Positions 47,911-59,850 of a DNA stretch of 64,000 nucleotides are shown piece after piece. The notes under the pieces were generated by a model. It saw nothing but the letters and a program-made list of their open reading frames with translations, searched no databases and was not told the DNA's origin. The stretch comes from Microcebus murinus (Eukaryota; Chordata; Mammalia; Primates; Cheirogaleidae). The translations under genes and the position numbers were made by a program. The DNA lies in contig NC_134116.1 of the NCBI RefSeq assembly GCF_040939455.1, positions 74,913,900 through 74,977,899 of the forward strand, given 5' to 3'. How positions within the stretch are numbered: position 1 is the stretch's first letter; the number at the start of each line of letters is the position of its first letter.

Positions 47911-48758
47911 ATTAACGCTCTTACCCTCCCATATGCTTTGGACGAAGGGAAACAAGAAATATAAGGAAAAGCAGATACAAAAATCCCAATTAAAGGTCTT
48001 TTTTTAGTAATAAATACTTTCTGCATTTTATGTGTCCTTTAAGACAAAGGATGAGCAGTTTGACAAATGGATAGTGACCGATCTTCTGTGTGAATATAAT
48101 TGCAAGGTATAACTTGGTCTGAGAGGAGAATACAAGAATGATTTATGGGTGCAAAAGAGGAAAGGGGAAATGGATTTAAGCAGGTAGTTATGAGTTTGGT
48201 TTTTTTTTTTTTTTTTAATGCTGTCCAAATGAGCACTAATAACGCTACTGCCCATAACTAGGAAATGGCTTTATGGGGAAATGATTTTGCAGAGTCTGTT
48301 TCTTCCTTTCCTCCAGGTTAATTTGGGCATGCAGAGTTTTAAAGCGTCTCCATGGCACCGGCTCCTGCGATACACTGCACAGGGGCCCTGCCTAAGGCCA
48401 GGGCTTCGGAAAGGGCTCCTGTGACTACAGTCCTTGAGCATTTACTAATTTGAATTTTTATTTTTCCTGTGCAAAGGAGCATTGAAAGATGACCCTTTAA
48501 TTTTTATCTTAATATTTGTTACATAAATTATACAAGTAAATTGTCTCCATGTTGAATATCCCTTTTAGAAAGAGCTTTAAGTAAATTACTGAAAAATGTT
48601 TTAACAGAGGTAAATGTTTAAGTTCAGGACCCCTCTTCACTGTGTGGACTTTGCCCTACAGAGTTCTAAAGAATGAATTCCTGTGACCTGATCATTTAGT
48701 AGCTTCACAGCTTGGAGAGGCCCCTTCCACAGCATGCGGCAACCTCGATCCTCTAGCC

Positions 48759-48952
48759 CAGGGGTCCTCAAACTTTTTAAACAGGGGGCCAGTTCACTGT
48801 CCCTCAGCCCGTTGGAGAGTGTGCGCACTGTGGGCCCGGGACGAGTCGGCTGCTAAGCAGGACAGGCAGCCGAGGCAAAAACACCTGGCGGGCCGGATAA
48901 ATGTCCTAGGCGGGCGGCATATGGCCTGTGGGCCGTAGTTTGAGGACGCCTG
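48759..48952. mobile_element. Young-looking non-autonomous hAT element, 194 bp
   Basis: Ends CAGGGGTCCTCAAACT (left) and CAGGCGTCCTCAAACT (right, minus strand) are inverted repeats differing at one base of 16. The 8-bp sequences directly outside, ctctagcc at 48751-48758 and 48953-48960, are identical. Non-coding, GC-rich and CpG-containing inside (cccgggacgagtcggctgc), which argues for limited decay. The text resembles short hAT elements I associate with strepsirrhines, bats and opossum, but I cannot name the family. Confidence 0.88.
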
Positions 48953-51900
48953 CTCTAGCCCATGGTTCTGGGGGCCCTGTTACCCTTATTTGCTCCTAGG
49001 TGTGTGGACCACGTGGCTAATAAATAACACATTTCAATGCATTTGATGGTGATAGAGTCAGATTTTCCATTCCTTTTTTCAGGGTGTCAAATGCAAATCA
49101 TGCCCTGGCTGGGAAGTCTGTGTTTCCCATGGGATTTGGGAGATAGCTCCTTGAGATTTGTCCATGCCTACGGTTGTCTGTATTTGTTGTTCATGGACTT
49201 TCTGCCTTTGATTTTGCAAGGGAATGAAGGATTAATGTTTTAAATCTATAGAACCTAATTTTAAGCATGAAAGGCATGAATTTCCCCACCTCACTCCATT
49301 ACTTCCAAGTATATCAAATGGATTCCGAGGAACAAAGCAGATCACCTTGGATTGTCTCCATCCTTTAATTTTTAGGCACAGACACAGAACAAGCAAGGTC
49401 TTTAGATAATCAACAATAGCCCGAGAGTGTGTTTGTAATTATGACTAATAGAAATGTCCATCCAACACCTTGGCTAGACCTCGGCTGGGCCACCTTCATC
49501 TTCGGATGTCTGCCGTTTATTTAGCGCAAGGCCAGGCATGCGGCGCGTTTCCATAAATAAGCACTGACTTGGACAAAAGCGGGGAGATCACTTCCTGCAG
49601 AGTCCCTGGTCTGCTGAGGAATAGGTGGCAAGTGGCCTCCTCCCAGGGAGGGGAGCAGGCCTGTCTGAGACAGTGGCTTGGGAGAGCCACACCCCTTTCA
49701 GGATCCCTGGAGCCATCCCCTCTTCAGGTGTGCTGGGTCTCCTGGCCAGCGGGTTTGGGTCCCCACTGCAGGGGTGAATCTCATTTCACTGGTAACTGTC
49801 TCCTCCTGGGATGGGTCTAGAATAAAACAGCTTTCATGGGAATCACTGCATCTGCAGTAGGAGTTTCTCTTCGGAGTCCCGGCTTACTGCCAACACGCAG
49901 ACTGCTCTAACTTAGTACGACAGAGTGAGCATTTAGAGAAGCAGCCTTCATCTGGACAGGGAAGGTAACGTTGCCTCATGGAGCGGAGACCAGGATTAAA
50001 TGCATGTGCGTTCCTGAGGCCTCAGTACGGTGGCTGTCTGGCTCAAGGCTGCCCCTCATGGAGGTCCCTGGTAGCCAAGTGCAAGGAGCAGTGACTGAAG
50101 AGTTTGCAAACGTGATAGCCTCAGGAAAGCACAGCCCTCCCCCCTCTGTTCTCTAGCTTTGTACCCTCCATTTCCGTCCTTCTTCATAGCAGAGAGCCTC
50201 ACAAAACAAACACAGGTCCCTTGTCCCTGCTCCAATTCCTTATGTCCCATTGGCTTTCAAACAGCTGCAATCAGGCCCTGGCAGCTGTGCCTTTGCAACG
50301 CAACTGGGATCTGGCCACGTCTCTCCTCCCATTGCCACCATGTCTGGCTGCAGCCACTGCCATCTTTCACCCAGATTATTGCAATAGCCCCACTGTTCTC
50401 ACTGTCCCAGTCTTGCTTCTGCACCACTGGGCTTTAGGACCATGCCTGTGAGGAGGGGAACCAAGAAATCCAGCCACAGTACTGGGAACTATGAACACTG
50501 GAGGACCGGACATTAGCGAAAGACAAAGAGAGGCCTTGAAGACTCTGGGTTACTGATTCTGCTCTGCTTGAAGCCCTCATCTCCGTCAGGGCCAAGGTCA
50601 AGTCCGGCACCATCCGGGCCCTGGCGCCTCTGGACCTCAGCTCAGCTCTCTCCCCTTGTTCACTCTGCTCCAGCCACATATGCCTCTTTGTCATCTGAAT
50701 TGAGGGAGTAAGTTTGCAATGCATGAAATTGCATGCAATTTGGCAGACACATTCAAACCATGGCATAATAAGGCAAAAAAAAATTTTCAAGGACTTTTCT
50801 TGCAAGCTCAGTCTCCCCAAATAATTTTCCCCATGTGCTCTTATATTCCTCAAATACAAAATTTTCTGCACAAGATTTAGTTAGGAAACTAACCTTGACT
50901 ACTAAACATAACCCCTCCTCTGCCCCTCCCCTTGAGGAGCCCTGGTCTAGTACAGGAACAGAGAATCAGGTGGATGAACGAACCACGACAGCCATGTGAC
51001 AAGTGCTACAACAGTGTCCTATGGAAGCGCAGACGTGGAGAAGGGCTATGGAGCAGGAGTTCCGGAAGGAGCAATGGCCCAGGTAGGGCGTGACACTGGA
51101 GTCCAGAAACCCTGGGGAGGTTGGAGGGGTGAAGAGAGGAGAGGACAGTCCAGGAAGAGGTGAGGGAAGTTGGCAGAACTTCTGTGGGGGATGTGGCTAT
51201 GGGCATAGCAGGAGTTGAGTCTGGGAGGGAAAACAGCAGTCTCAGGATGCTGTGCTAAAAAGCTCGGGTCCTGGCTGAGCTATGAATGATGGAAGATCTT
51301 TCTTCATCATTGTGCTTTGATTTTTATTTTTTGCACATGAAAAAAAAAAAGTCAAGCACTATGAAAGGGAATGCAGCAAAAAGTGAGATTTCCTCCAACC
51401 CTGACCATCCAGCTAGAGACAACTGCTGCTCCTGCTGGCGGCAAACATGGTTACCGATGGGTTTTTAAGGGAGGTGAAGTCAGATTTGCATTCCAAATAC
51501 ATCCCCAGTGGTGGCAGTGGGGAGGAGGGACTTAGGGTTAAAGGTGAGGGTAAAGGGCCTAGTGAGGAAGCTTGTGCAATGGGAGAGACTGAGTCACTAT
51601 AGGAACGAGAAAAAGAAAACAGTTAGGACACACTTCCAAATTATAATGAACAGGACCTGGTGACTTACTGGATGTAAAGTATTGGCAGTGGCATCAACGA
51701 TGACTCCCAGATCAGGGACCAAGTTACTCTGTGAATTGTCGTGTGTCCATGGCAGGGGTAAAAAGTTGTGGTTGAGCCTGTAAAGTGTCCCCATTGCGCT
51801 TGCTTTCTTCTACGACAGTCCTCTCCAGGTTTTGATGGAAATGGCTTTCCTGCTACAGGCTCCAGTTTCCAGCCTCCCTGGCCGGAAGCTTATGTGGCCA

Positions 51901-51957
51901 TGTGACTCTGACTCAAAGGGATGCCAAGAGTGACATGTGCAACTAGATCATATTCTT

Positions 51958-52297
51958 TTTTTTTTTTTTTTTTTTTTTGAGACAGAGTCTCACTTTGTTG
52001 TCCAGGCTAGAGTGAGTGCCGTGGCGTCAGCCTAGCTCACAGCAACCTCAATCTCCTGGGCTCGAGTGATCCTTCTGCCTCAGCCTCCCGAGTAGCTGGG
52101 ACTACAGGCATGCGCCACCATGCCCGGCTAATTTTTTTTTATATATATATCAGTTGGCCAATTAATTTCTTTCTATTTATAGTAGAGACGGGGTCTCGCT
52201 CTTGCTCAGGCTGGCTTTGAACTCCTGACCTTGAGCAATCCGCCCGCCTCGGCCTCCCAAGAGCTAGGATTACAGGCGTGAGCCACAGCGCCCGGCC
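51958..52297 (-). mobile_element. Full-length Alu, lemur type, antisense to the plus strand
   Basis: A dimeric Alu on the minus strand with a 20-base T-run (its poly-A) at its plus-strand start. It is flanked by a perfect 13-bp duplication, agatcatattctt, at 51945-51957 and 52298-52310. It shares the lemur-type left arm and linker with the copy at 28458-28800. The longer A-tail suggests it is the younger of the two. Confidence 0.95.
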
Positions 52298-53225
52298 AGA
52301 TCATATTCTTATAGGGAAGTTTCTGGTCCTTTCCTCTCTCTCTCCCTTTCTCTCAGGCTGAAATATGCTCTTGGTGGGCACCAGCCTCAACCATATGCCA
52401 TAGATGGGGACAAGAGCCATGGGACAGTGGAGCACCGACACACAGCCGTCCCTGTGCCTCTCATCCTTGGACTATTACATGCAAGGAAAATTCCCTGTAT
52501 CTTATTTAATCCATTGTATTTGGGGGTCTCTTTGTTATGGAATTTTAGCTTGCACTTGAACTAATTTAGGCATATAGGAGGTGAGGCAGAGATCTGTTTT
52601 ATCCTGTTTTGTTTTGAGGTGGGGAGTATGCAGTGGGTGGAAACAGAATTGTTTGACCACAAAGAGTTGTGCTGCCTGTGGTTCACCAAGAGGTGAGCCC
52701 AAGAGAAGATTAGGGCTAGGGACATGGATCTAGGAGGGAGCAGTTGATAGGTGGTAGTTAAAGCCGCAGGGAGAGATGCGATCAGCAGAGAGATCATGGA
52801 AAATGTGAAGGAATGAGGGCTTGGGACGGTATCTAGAGCAAATGAATACATTAAGGAGAGAGCAGTTACTTCATTTTATGCTACAATCATTTGCTGGCAT
52901 GTGTTTTGCCCACCTGATTATAAATTGTTTGCGTTCATGGATTATAGCTTACTCATCCCTGAATAAGACACCTAGAATACTTTTATGCAGCATAGGCATT
53001 CAAAATTATCCTAAGAACAGCACTCTTAAAATACTTTATATCTTAGCAATAGATGTGCATCCTATTTTTCCATCTCATGACTGTAGACTTAGGCCATTCT
53101 GAGCTAGTCTTTAAGTGCTGGAATTTGGAAGACAGGTCACATGCACAAAGGGCTGAAGCGAGCCAGGTGCAACCTGGGGCGAGCCTGAGACAGCCTGTGT
53201 GCCAGGTGAAGGGGACAGGTGTCAT

Positions 53226-54118
53226 TCAGTAAATAGACAAATAACTCATAGAAAATGGGCCACAGACACTTCAGAAAAGAAGGTATACAAACAGCCAATT
53301 ATCACATAAAAAGTGTTCAACATCTTCAGTGATCAAAAAAATGCAAATTGACACCATAATGAGATACTCTTTTCACACCTACTAGAATGGCTAACAACAA
53401 AAAAACTGACAAAGTAATTGTCAAGCAAGGTGGTGGAGAAAGTGGAACCTTCAAACATTGTTGGGGAGAGTGCAAAATGGTGCAACCATTTTCAAGAACT
53501 GTTTGGCATTTTCTCCTTAAGTTAAACTCATATAAGTCAAACATCCTATGACCATGAAATTCTACAGGTAGGGATTTACCTGAGAGAAATGAAAATGTCT
53601 ATGCCCGCAAAAAGATCTGTATAAGGATATTCACAACAGCCTTATTCACAATGACAAAAAAAGTGGAAACAGCCCAAATGTCCACCATTAGAAGAATGGG
53701 TGACTGATTGTGGTGTACAGTTATTTGTGCAAATGGACATTAATCAACGATAGAAAGGAACAAACTAGTGACACCCTCAGCAATGTGGACAAATCTCGAA
53801 TCTCTTTACGTGGAGGAAAAGCACCCAGACATAAAAGAGTAGATACTGTTGGAAGCTACTTGTATGAAATCCAGGAACAGGTAAAACTAACTTATGGTGA
53901 TGGAAATAAGAAAGTAGCTGTTTTAGAGGCAGGGGGAATAGATTGCAAAAGACATAAAGGAACTTTCTGGAGTGATGCAAATGTCCCATATCTTGTTTTG
54001 GGTGGCGATTACATGGATGTATTTATAGCAAAAGCTCATCAAACTGAACATTTACATGGATGTATTATAGCAAAAGCTCATCAAACTGAACATTTAATAA
54101 TAAAAAAGTTGTAAAAAA
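53226..54118 (+). mobile_element. L1M-type LINE-1 3' end (ORF2 tail and 3'UTR)
   Basis: The order of landmarks is that of a truncated L1: 'cagacacttcagaaaagaag', 'aatgcaaattgacaccataa', 'tgagatactcttttcacacc', 'agaatggctaac', then the UTR landmarks 'gaaatccaggaacaggtaaa' and 'aggaactttctggagtgatg', ending in 'aataataaaaaagttgtaaa'. It carries a 42/43-bp tandem duplication at 54011-54095. A 134-codon open frame at 53710-54114 is UTR-derived and not a gene. Confidence 0.85.
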
Positions 54119-54214
54119 AAACCAAAAGAATAGTGTTTTATATATATCCACATATTTACCTCTGTGATAATCTTAATTCTGTCTTGTAGATCCAAGTTTC
54201 CATTTTGTTTAAAT

Positions 54215-55190
54215 GATATTATCTCTAGATATAGGATTCTGGGTTGACAGGTTTTTTTTTTTTTCTTAGCACTTTATAAAAATATCATTCCACTGCCTTC
54301 TGGCCTCCATTCATTTCTGACCAAGTTAACTGTCATTCATATCCCTGTTACCCTGTATGTAATGTGTCTCTTTACTAGTTGCTTTTAATGTTTCCTTTAT
54401 CTTTCATTTTCGGTTGTTTGACTATGATGTGCTTAGGTGTGGTTTTCCTTGTGTTAATTTTGTTTGGGCTTCACTGGGCTTCTTGGGTTTGAATGTTGCT
54501 CTTTCAAAGTCCAATTCAGGATGTTTCTGCCCATTATTTTTTCAATTTGTTTTCTCTCCAGTCTCTCCTAGTCTCCTCTGACAATTCAATTATACATGTT
54601 TTATACTGCTTGGTGTGGTCCCACAGATTACTGAAACTCTGCCTGTTAAAAGAATTTTTTTCCCCTCTCTGTTCTTCAGATTGAATAATACCTATTGATC
54701 AGTCTCAAATTTGCTGTAAAACCCATCTAATAAATTTTCCATTTTATAGGTCCTTTTTCTGTTCTAATATTTCTATTAGATTCTTTTTTTAACATAGTTT
54801 TTATTTCTCTGTTGTGCTTCCTACCTGTTTACTCATTGTGTTCCTCTTTTTTCTAGAAGTGTTAGAACATGTTAATAGCTTTTAAAATTTCTTATCTGCT
54901 AATTCCAACATCTGGAGCATTTTGATACCATTTCTATTGACTATTTTTTTCCTTGATTATGAGTCCTGTTTCTTTGCATGTCTTATTTTTGTGTGTGGGT
55001 GCTCAATATTGTGGATGACACATTGTAGGGAGTTTTTATTACATTGTCTTCCTTTAATAGGCCTTGAGTTTTGTTCTGGCTGGCAGCTAACTTATAAGAC
55101 TCCTTTGATTCTGTCACATATGGTTTTATTCTTTTTAGGGTGGGTCTATTTCAGTTTGTCTTTCCTAGAGAGACTTTTGCTCTAGGCCAT
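54215..55190. repeat. L1-related segment
   Basis: 'ctggcctccattcatttctg', 'gttgtttgactatgatgtgc', 'ttgggcttcactgggcttct', 'gcccattattttttcaattt' are typical of an old L1 family in the antisense-looking orientation. Boundaries uncertain. Confidence 0.5.
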
Positions 55191-56151
55191 GGTCCTTCTA
55201 GAGACTGGCCCCTCTCAGGTCTCGATTGAATGCTCACGGTACTTAGTGAGATCTTCCCACCCTTGTGGGGCTGGAATTTCCACATCTCCCAGCACTGCAC
55301 AGCCTCTGCTACCACCACTCAGCTCAGTCCTGCAGCAGCTGCCCTCAGCAGGCCCTCTGCACATGTGCGGCTTACCCTTCACCTAAGAACACATGGGAAT
55401 GACCCCCCACTATGCAATTTCTGGGACCCCCTTTCTCATCTTACTCCTGTCCAGTATGTGTCTCTCAATTTCTAGCCATTTTAAGCACCCTGAACTCTAC
55501 TATCTGTGTCTTCAGCTCAGCAAGATGACGGCTATGGCTGGGAACACCCTGTGCCCAAGTCTGGTAAGTGGCCCAGGCAGAGAGCTGGTGCTGATGTGGG
55601 ACTCATTAGTGTGCATCCTTTTTTCCAGGGATCGCAGGCTATGGTATGCACTGACCAGTGCTTGGAAAGAGTTGCCTCATCTACTTTGTCTGTTTTATAG
55701 CTATGAACCATGGCACGTTATGTCCAGTACCAGTTAGGCTATTATGGCTGGAAGCAGAAGGCAGGGCATGAATACTTGGTAAAAGCTTCTGGGTGATTCT
55801 AATAGACTTCCATCTCCTCCTGTAGAGATTCCTGGCTACGAACCGAGGGTTTAGAAAAGAAAGAGTTTGCAGATAGCTGCTCAACAATGTTTCAGCGAAA
55901 GGCCATTAGTATTCACAGCAGGTGATTGATTTTGGTCCACTGAGTAGACTCTGAAGAAAATTTTGGCTTTTTGGGCAGATATGCCTATAAGGATATATAT
56001 TTCTTATCATAAATTAATAAATTGGCATTTTGGATTCCTACATCAGGCTCTTGTAAACTTAGTTAAAAGGTGTTTCCCTGAGTGTCAGAGCCATTCTTGT
56101 TGCACTAACAAGAAAAATTTAAAAAGCTGCAAGACAGTGAGTCCACTAGAG

Positions 56152-56519
56152 CAGTGGTCCCCAACAATTTGGGCACCAAGGGTGGGTTCACAGAAGACAA
56201 TTTTTTCATGGATGTGTTTGTGTGTGTGAGGGATGGTTTCAGGATGATTTCAGTGAATTCTATGTATTCTCATAGGAGCACGCAACCTAGATCCCTCGCA
56301 TGTGTAGTTTACAGTAGGGTTGGGGCCCCTATGGGAATCTAATGCTGCTGCCGATCTGACAGGAGGCGGGGCTTATGCGGTGATGTGAGCGATGGGGAGT
56401 GGCTGTAAATACAGATGAAGCTTGGCTGGCTGGCCCACCGCTCCCCTCCTGCTGTATTGCCAGTTCCTAACAGGCCAGGGTCTGGTACCACTTGGCAGCC
56501 CCGGGGGTCGGGACCGCAG
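56152..56519. mobile_element. MER1B-type hAT-Charlie element
   Basis: Left end 'cagtggtccccaacaatttg' and right end (minus strand 'ctgcggtcccgacccccggg') are inverted repeats. Flanks cactagag and cactaagg are an 8-bp target duplication with two changes. Same family as 47081-47598 but with an internal deletion. 368 bp, non-coding. Confidence 0.85.
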
Positions 56520-56649
56520 CACTAAGGTAAACACCTGCACTGAGCTGCCAGCCTGTTCTCTCTGAAGGGTGCCTCACCTGGAACCATCATTCTGACTGGC
56601 TAAACTCTGGCCATTTTCTTTATCCGGAGCTTTAAAAAAAAACAAACAA

Positions 56650-57170
56650 AAATAGAGGCGGCACCTCGGCCCTGCCCCTGCACCCTGCCCCACGGTCCTC
56701 TCGCAGCCTCGCTGGACCTCGGCCTCGCCCTTGCGCTCTCTGCCTATGCAACTCTGCTGTCGGTCACCTGGAGCCCCTGGCCCCTGGCCTGTGGCTCCTG
56801 GCCCAGCGATGTGCGACCGGCCAGTGACGATCCACATGCCTTGGAAGTGGCTCCTGCTTGTGACTTCACCCAGGAGCCGCCGCTGTGGCCGCTCTGGGTC
56901 TGGCCACCGAGGCCCTCAAAATCTGGGCAGCTCCTGGGTGTCCCTAGGCTGCACCCAAAGCGTCCACGGCTTCTCCCCGCAGGTGCGGGGACAGCGGGGA
57001 CAGCAGCGCCCCCGGCGGCGAGGAGCGGGAGGGCGGCGGCCTGGAGAGCGAGCGCCGGCTGCTGCCCCAGCCGGAAGGGCCGGGGACTGGGGGACCGCGC
57101 CGCGCCTGCGCAGTGAAGGATGCTGGCAGTGTCACGCCTTCGGGTAAGGAAGCATCCTTTACCACCTGGT
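56650..57170. promoter_or_regulatory. Isolated CpG-rich block, function unknown
   Basis: About 500 bases of GC- and CpG-rich DNA inside AT-rich sequence, densest at 56980-57110 (ccgcgccgcgcctgcgcagt, an NRF1-like GCGCCTGCGCA). On the plus strand it is followed by a good splice donor, CGG|gtaagg at 57144. It could be a promoter and first exon of an unlisted transcript, or the 5' part of a processed retrocopy whose 3' end would be the AATAAA and A-run at 58508-58539. I see no recognised protein in it; the open frames on both strands (138 and 167 codons) can be explained by GC content. Confidence 0.45.
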
Positions 57171-57542
57171 GATCTGGCAGACATTGAAGATGTAACTGAA
57201 GTCAGCGCAAGAACGACGTGGCTGGGAGGGACCTGGGGTCCTGGCATAAGGAGCTGAATAAGTGAGATTCACTGAATTTTAGGAGACATCTCTAAGTGGA
57301 TTCATGTACTACTCTTAAGGAAAAAGTTATTTTTCATACTTGATGTGATGTCATTTCCAAACCTGAAAAAGGAGGAAAGGTGGTTTTTGACAATACCTGC
57401 GCTTAATACTAAACCTCCCAATAGGGATTTGTCAAGGATGTAGCGCAGTTGTAGGGGAAGTATTGTATGTATGCATTCTTAAGGAAAAATGCTTTGTTTA
57501 GATTCTAAATTTGAAGATATTGATCTTATAAAAAGAAAATCT

Positions 57543-57685
57543 GAGGCCCAGTGTGGGCTCACACCTGTAAGCCTAGCACTTTGGGAGACCAAGGTAGGAG
57601 GATTGCTTAAGCCCGGGAGTTCGAGGCTGCAGTGAGCTATGATTGAGCCACTGCATCTAACCTGGGCAACAGAACAAGATGAAAG
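57543..57685 (+). mobile_element. Alu monomer or internally deleted Alu
   Basis: 'gaggcccagtgtgggctcac', 'ctagcactttgggagaccaa', then directly 'ggaggattgcttaagcccgg', 'gctgcagtgagctatgattg' and 'cctgggcaacagaacaagat'. It is shorter than a dimer, with left-arm start and right-arm end. Confidence 0.8.
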
Positions 57686-57745
57686 AAAGAAAGAAAGAGA
57701 GAAACAGAGAAACAGAGAAAGAGAGAAAGAAAGAAAGAAGAAAAA
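57681..57745. repeat. (GAAA)n simple repeat
   Basis: Purine-only tail of the Alu monomer, expanded as GAAA/GAGA units. Confidence 0.9.
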
Positions 57746-58220
57746 GAAATCCTGGAAGTTTTAGAAATAGGTGGGAAACCCTCAAACATTCCTCCCATTT
57801 GCACCAAAAAGTTTATTTGTGGTACTTGAAATAAATATTGTTTTATAATAAGTTACTAATAAAATACTTTTAATACATTTTATTGACTCCTAGTTGAACA
57901 AATAGTTGACTTGAACATTTATGCAAATTTAAAACAGGAAGGATTCTCTCTGAAAGCTAGTATTGTTTTAATTGAAAGAGCTTTCTAAATGTAAAAGGGA
58001 TAATTTCAATTTGGGTAGCATGTTTGCATAACTTCTAATATCTAATGTTTGTGAAGCTCTACTACAGGTAATTGAAAATGGATAAAGAACAATGATAAAT
58101 GGGTCAGTGCCTGCCCCTGACCCCTTTTCCCAGTACAAGAGGAAAGAAATTTATCATATGATCAGTTTCTTGGTTTTGCATTGCTTTGAAGGCATGGTTT
58201 GTAGTGCTATTCCTTCAGAC

Positions 58221-58391
58221 CTGTGGTTCTCAACACTGACAGCACTTTAAAAATCTTTACCTGGGCCCCCCTCTTGAGAGAGTGTCGTTTAACTGTTCTG
58301 AGGTGGGCCTTGGATGTAACTATTTTTTTTAAGCACCAGCACCCTTTTCTCTCCATTTCTTTCGTGTGCAGACAGGATTGAGAACCACTAG
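58221..58391. mobile_element. MER5A-like hAT remnant
   Basis: Left end 'ctgtggttctcaacactgac' and right end (minus strand 'ctagtggttctcaatcctgt') are short inverted repeats. The interior has 'gggcccccctcttgag' as in MER5. No clear target duplication. Confidence 0.65.
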
Positions 58392-59734
58392 ACTAATGGT
58401 AGTTTTTTCTTGTTTAAAGGAGATAACTGATTTGAATTGACACAATGCCTATTACTTAGCTTTGTTACAACTGAATTATTGTGTCATTACTGTTTCATTG
58501 TTAAAGAAATAAAGTAAGCAATTTGTGTTTGAAAAAAAATTTTTAAATTTAAAAAGTCAGCTATGTTGAACAACCCTGAGATGTTGATGAGATTCATTAT
58601 TACTGAAACCTAGTTAAGTCTTTACATGGTTACTTGCAAGGCAGAATTGGTCTAGTTATCATCTTCCTCAACAAAATTAACTTCCCAAAGGCCTGCCATT
58701 TGGCTGAAAAACTACAATTTTTATCAAAAGAGTGACCTGACTATCACATAAGCATATACTGAAAATTATATATTTGTTCAAATAAGCTGCCAAATTAAGC
58801 AAAAAGACTGATATACCTTGAATACCTGACCATGGCCTTGGTGACATCTCTGGTTCTTTGACTGAATGAAACTAATTCATAATCGCATTAGACATGACAA
58901 GAAAAAATGTTAAAAAGTCTGCCAAAGAGAGAATCATTTGAGTCTCATGTCCCAAACACTGGCCCTGATATTTAATGCAAGTAATATTTAGAGTTTTATA
59001 AACAAACTCATTTGCTGTACTCCTTTTGCTTAAGGACAGCCATGTAGCAAACATAACCGTCTTCATTGTTTTTCCAGTTTCCCAATAGAAAGATGGTGTC
59101 ATTAATGCTGCCTCTGTAACCGATCAAGTGAATGGAAGAATCATACGTTCACTGACGCCAACATTTCCTTGAAACTCAGCTGTTTTTCCCCTACGGCATT
59201 TTCTGGACTGCTGACTGGGCTACAAGCCCTCCTCTGACCTCTCAGACCACCATCAGCTTACTCACTGCACCGGACCCAACACACAGGCATTCCTGGATGT
59301 CAGAGCCCTGCCACGGCCCTTTCCCCCTCCTGGGTTCAGTCAAGTTTATAATATGAAGCAGCTGTATGGTCCACATTCATTGTGTTATGCCCTGGGCTGG
59401 ACACTAAAGATACACAGACAAATAAGAGGAGATCCGTGTGCCTGAGAAACGCAAGTGAGTGGCGATTCCATTTGCATAATTTGTATGTGAGTGTCTGTAA
59501 TTTACAACAAATGTCTTGCAAAATGCTCTTCAGCGATTTTCGGGTTAAATCTATAACATGTCATATATTCTCCTTGCCATTTATTATCTTCCCCCCAGAC
59601 ACCAATTTAGATCTTACAACGTGAAGCCAGCCTGGCATGGTTATTGTGGAAAGAGATAAGAACACAGCTCTGTTATTCTTAATAGGTATGAGATTTGGGG
59701 TTTGCTTCTACTCTCTATAGCCATGACTTATTTA

Positions 59735-59850
59735 CTGTTAAAATAATCCACCTTACCTATCTCCTGCTGTTGTTGTCAGGATCAAATGAAGTAATATATG
59801 TGAAAGAGCTTTGTGAACTATACACCACTATATAAATATTAGACTTATGG
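59735..59850 (+). repeat. MIR fragment
   Basis: 'gtcaggatcaaatgaagtaa', 'tatatgtgaaagagctttgt', 'actatataaatatta' are MIR 3' landmarks. Confidence 0.6.

Noticed and set aside
53710..54114. 134-codon frame as a small gene
   Set aside because: It matches L1 3'UTR landmarks and includes a tandem duplication of UTR text.
56744..57247. 167-codon minus-strand and 138-codon plus-strand frames as proteins
   Set aside because: GC-rich DNA lacks stop codons on both strands. The peptides are Ala/Gly/Pro/Arg-rich with no recognised motif. The CpG block itself is kept as a finding.
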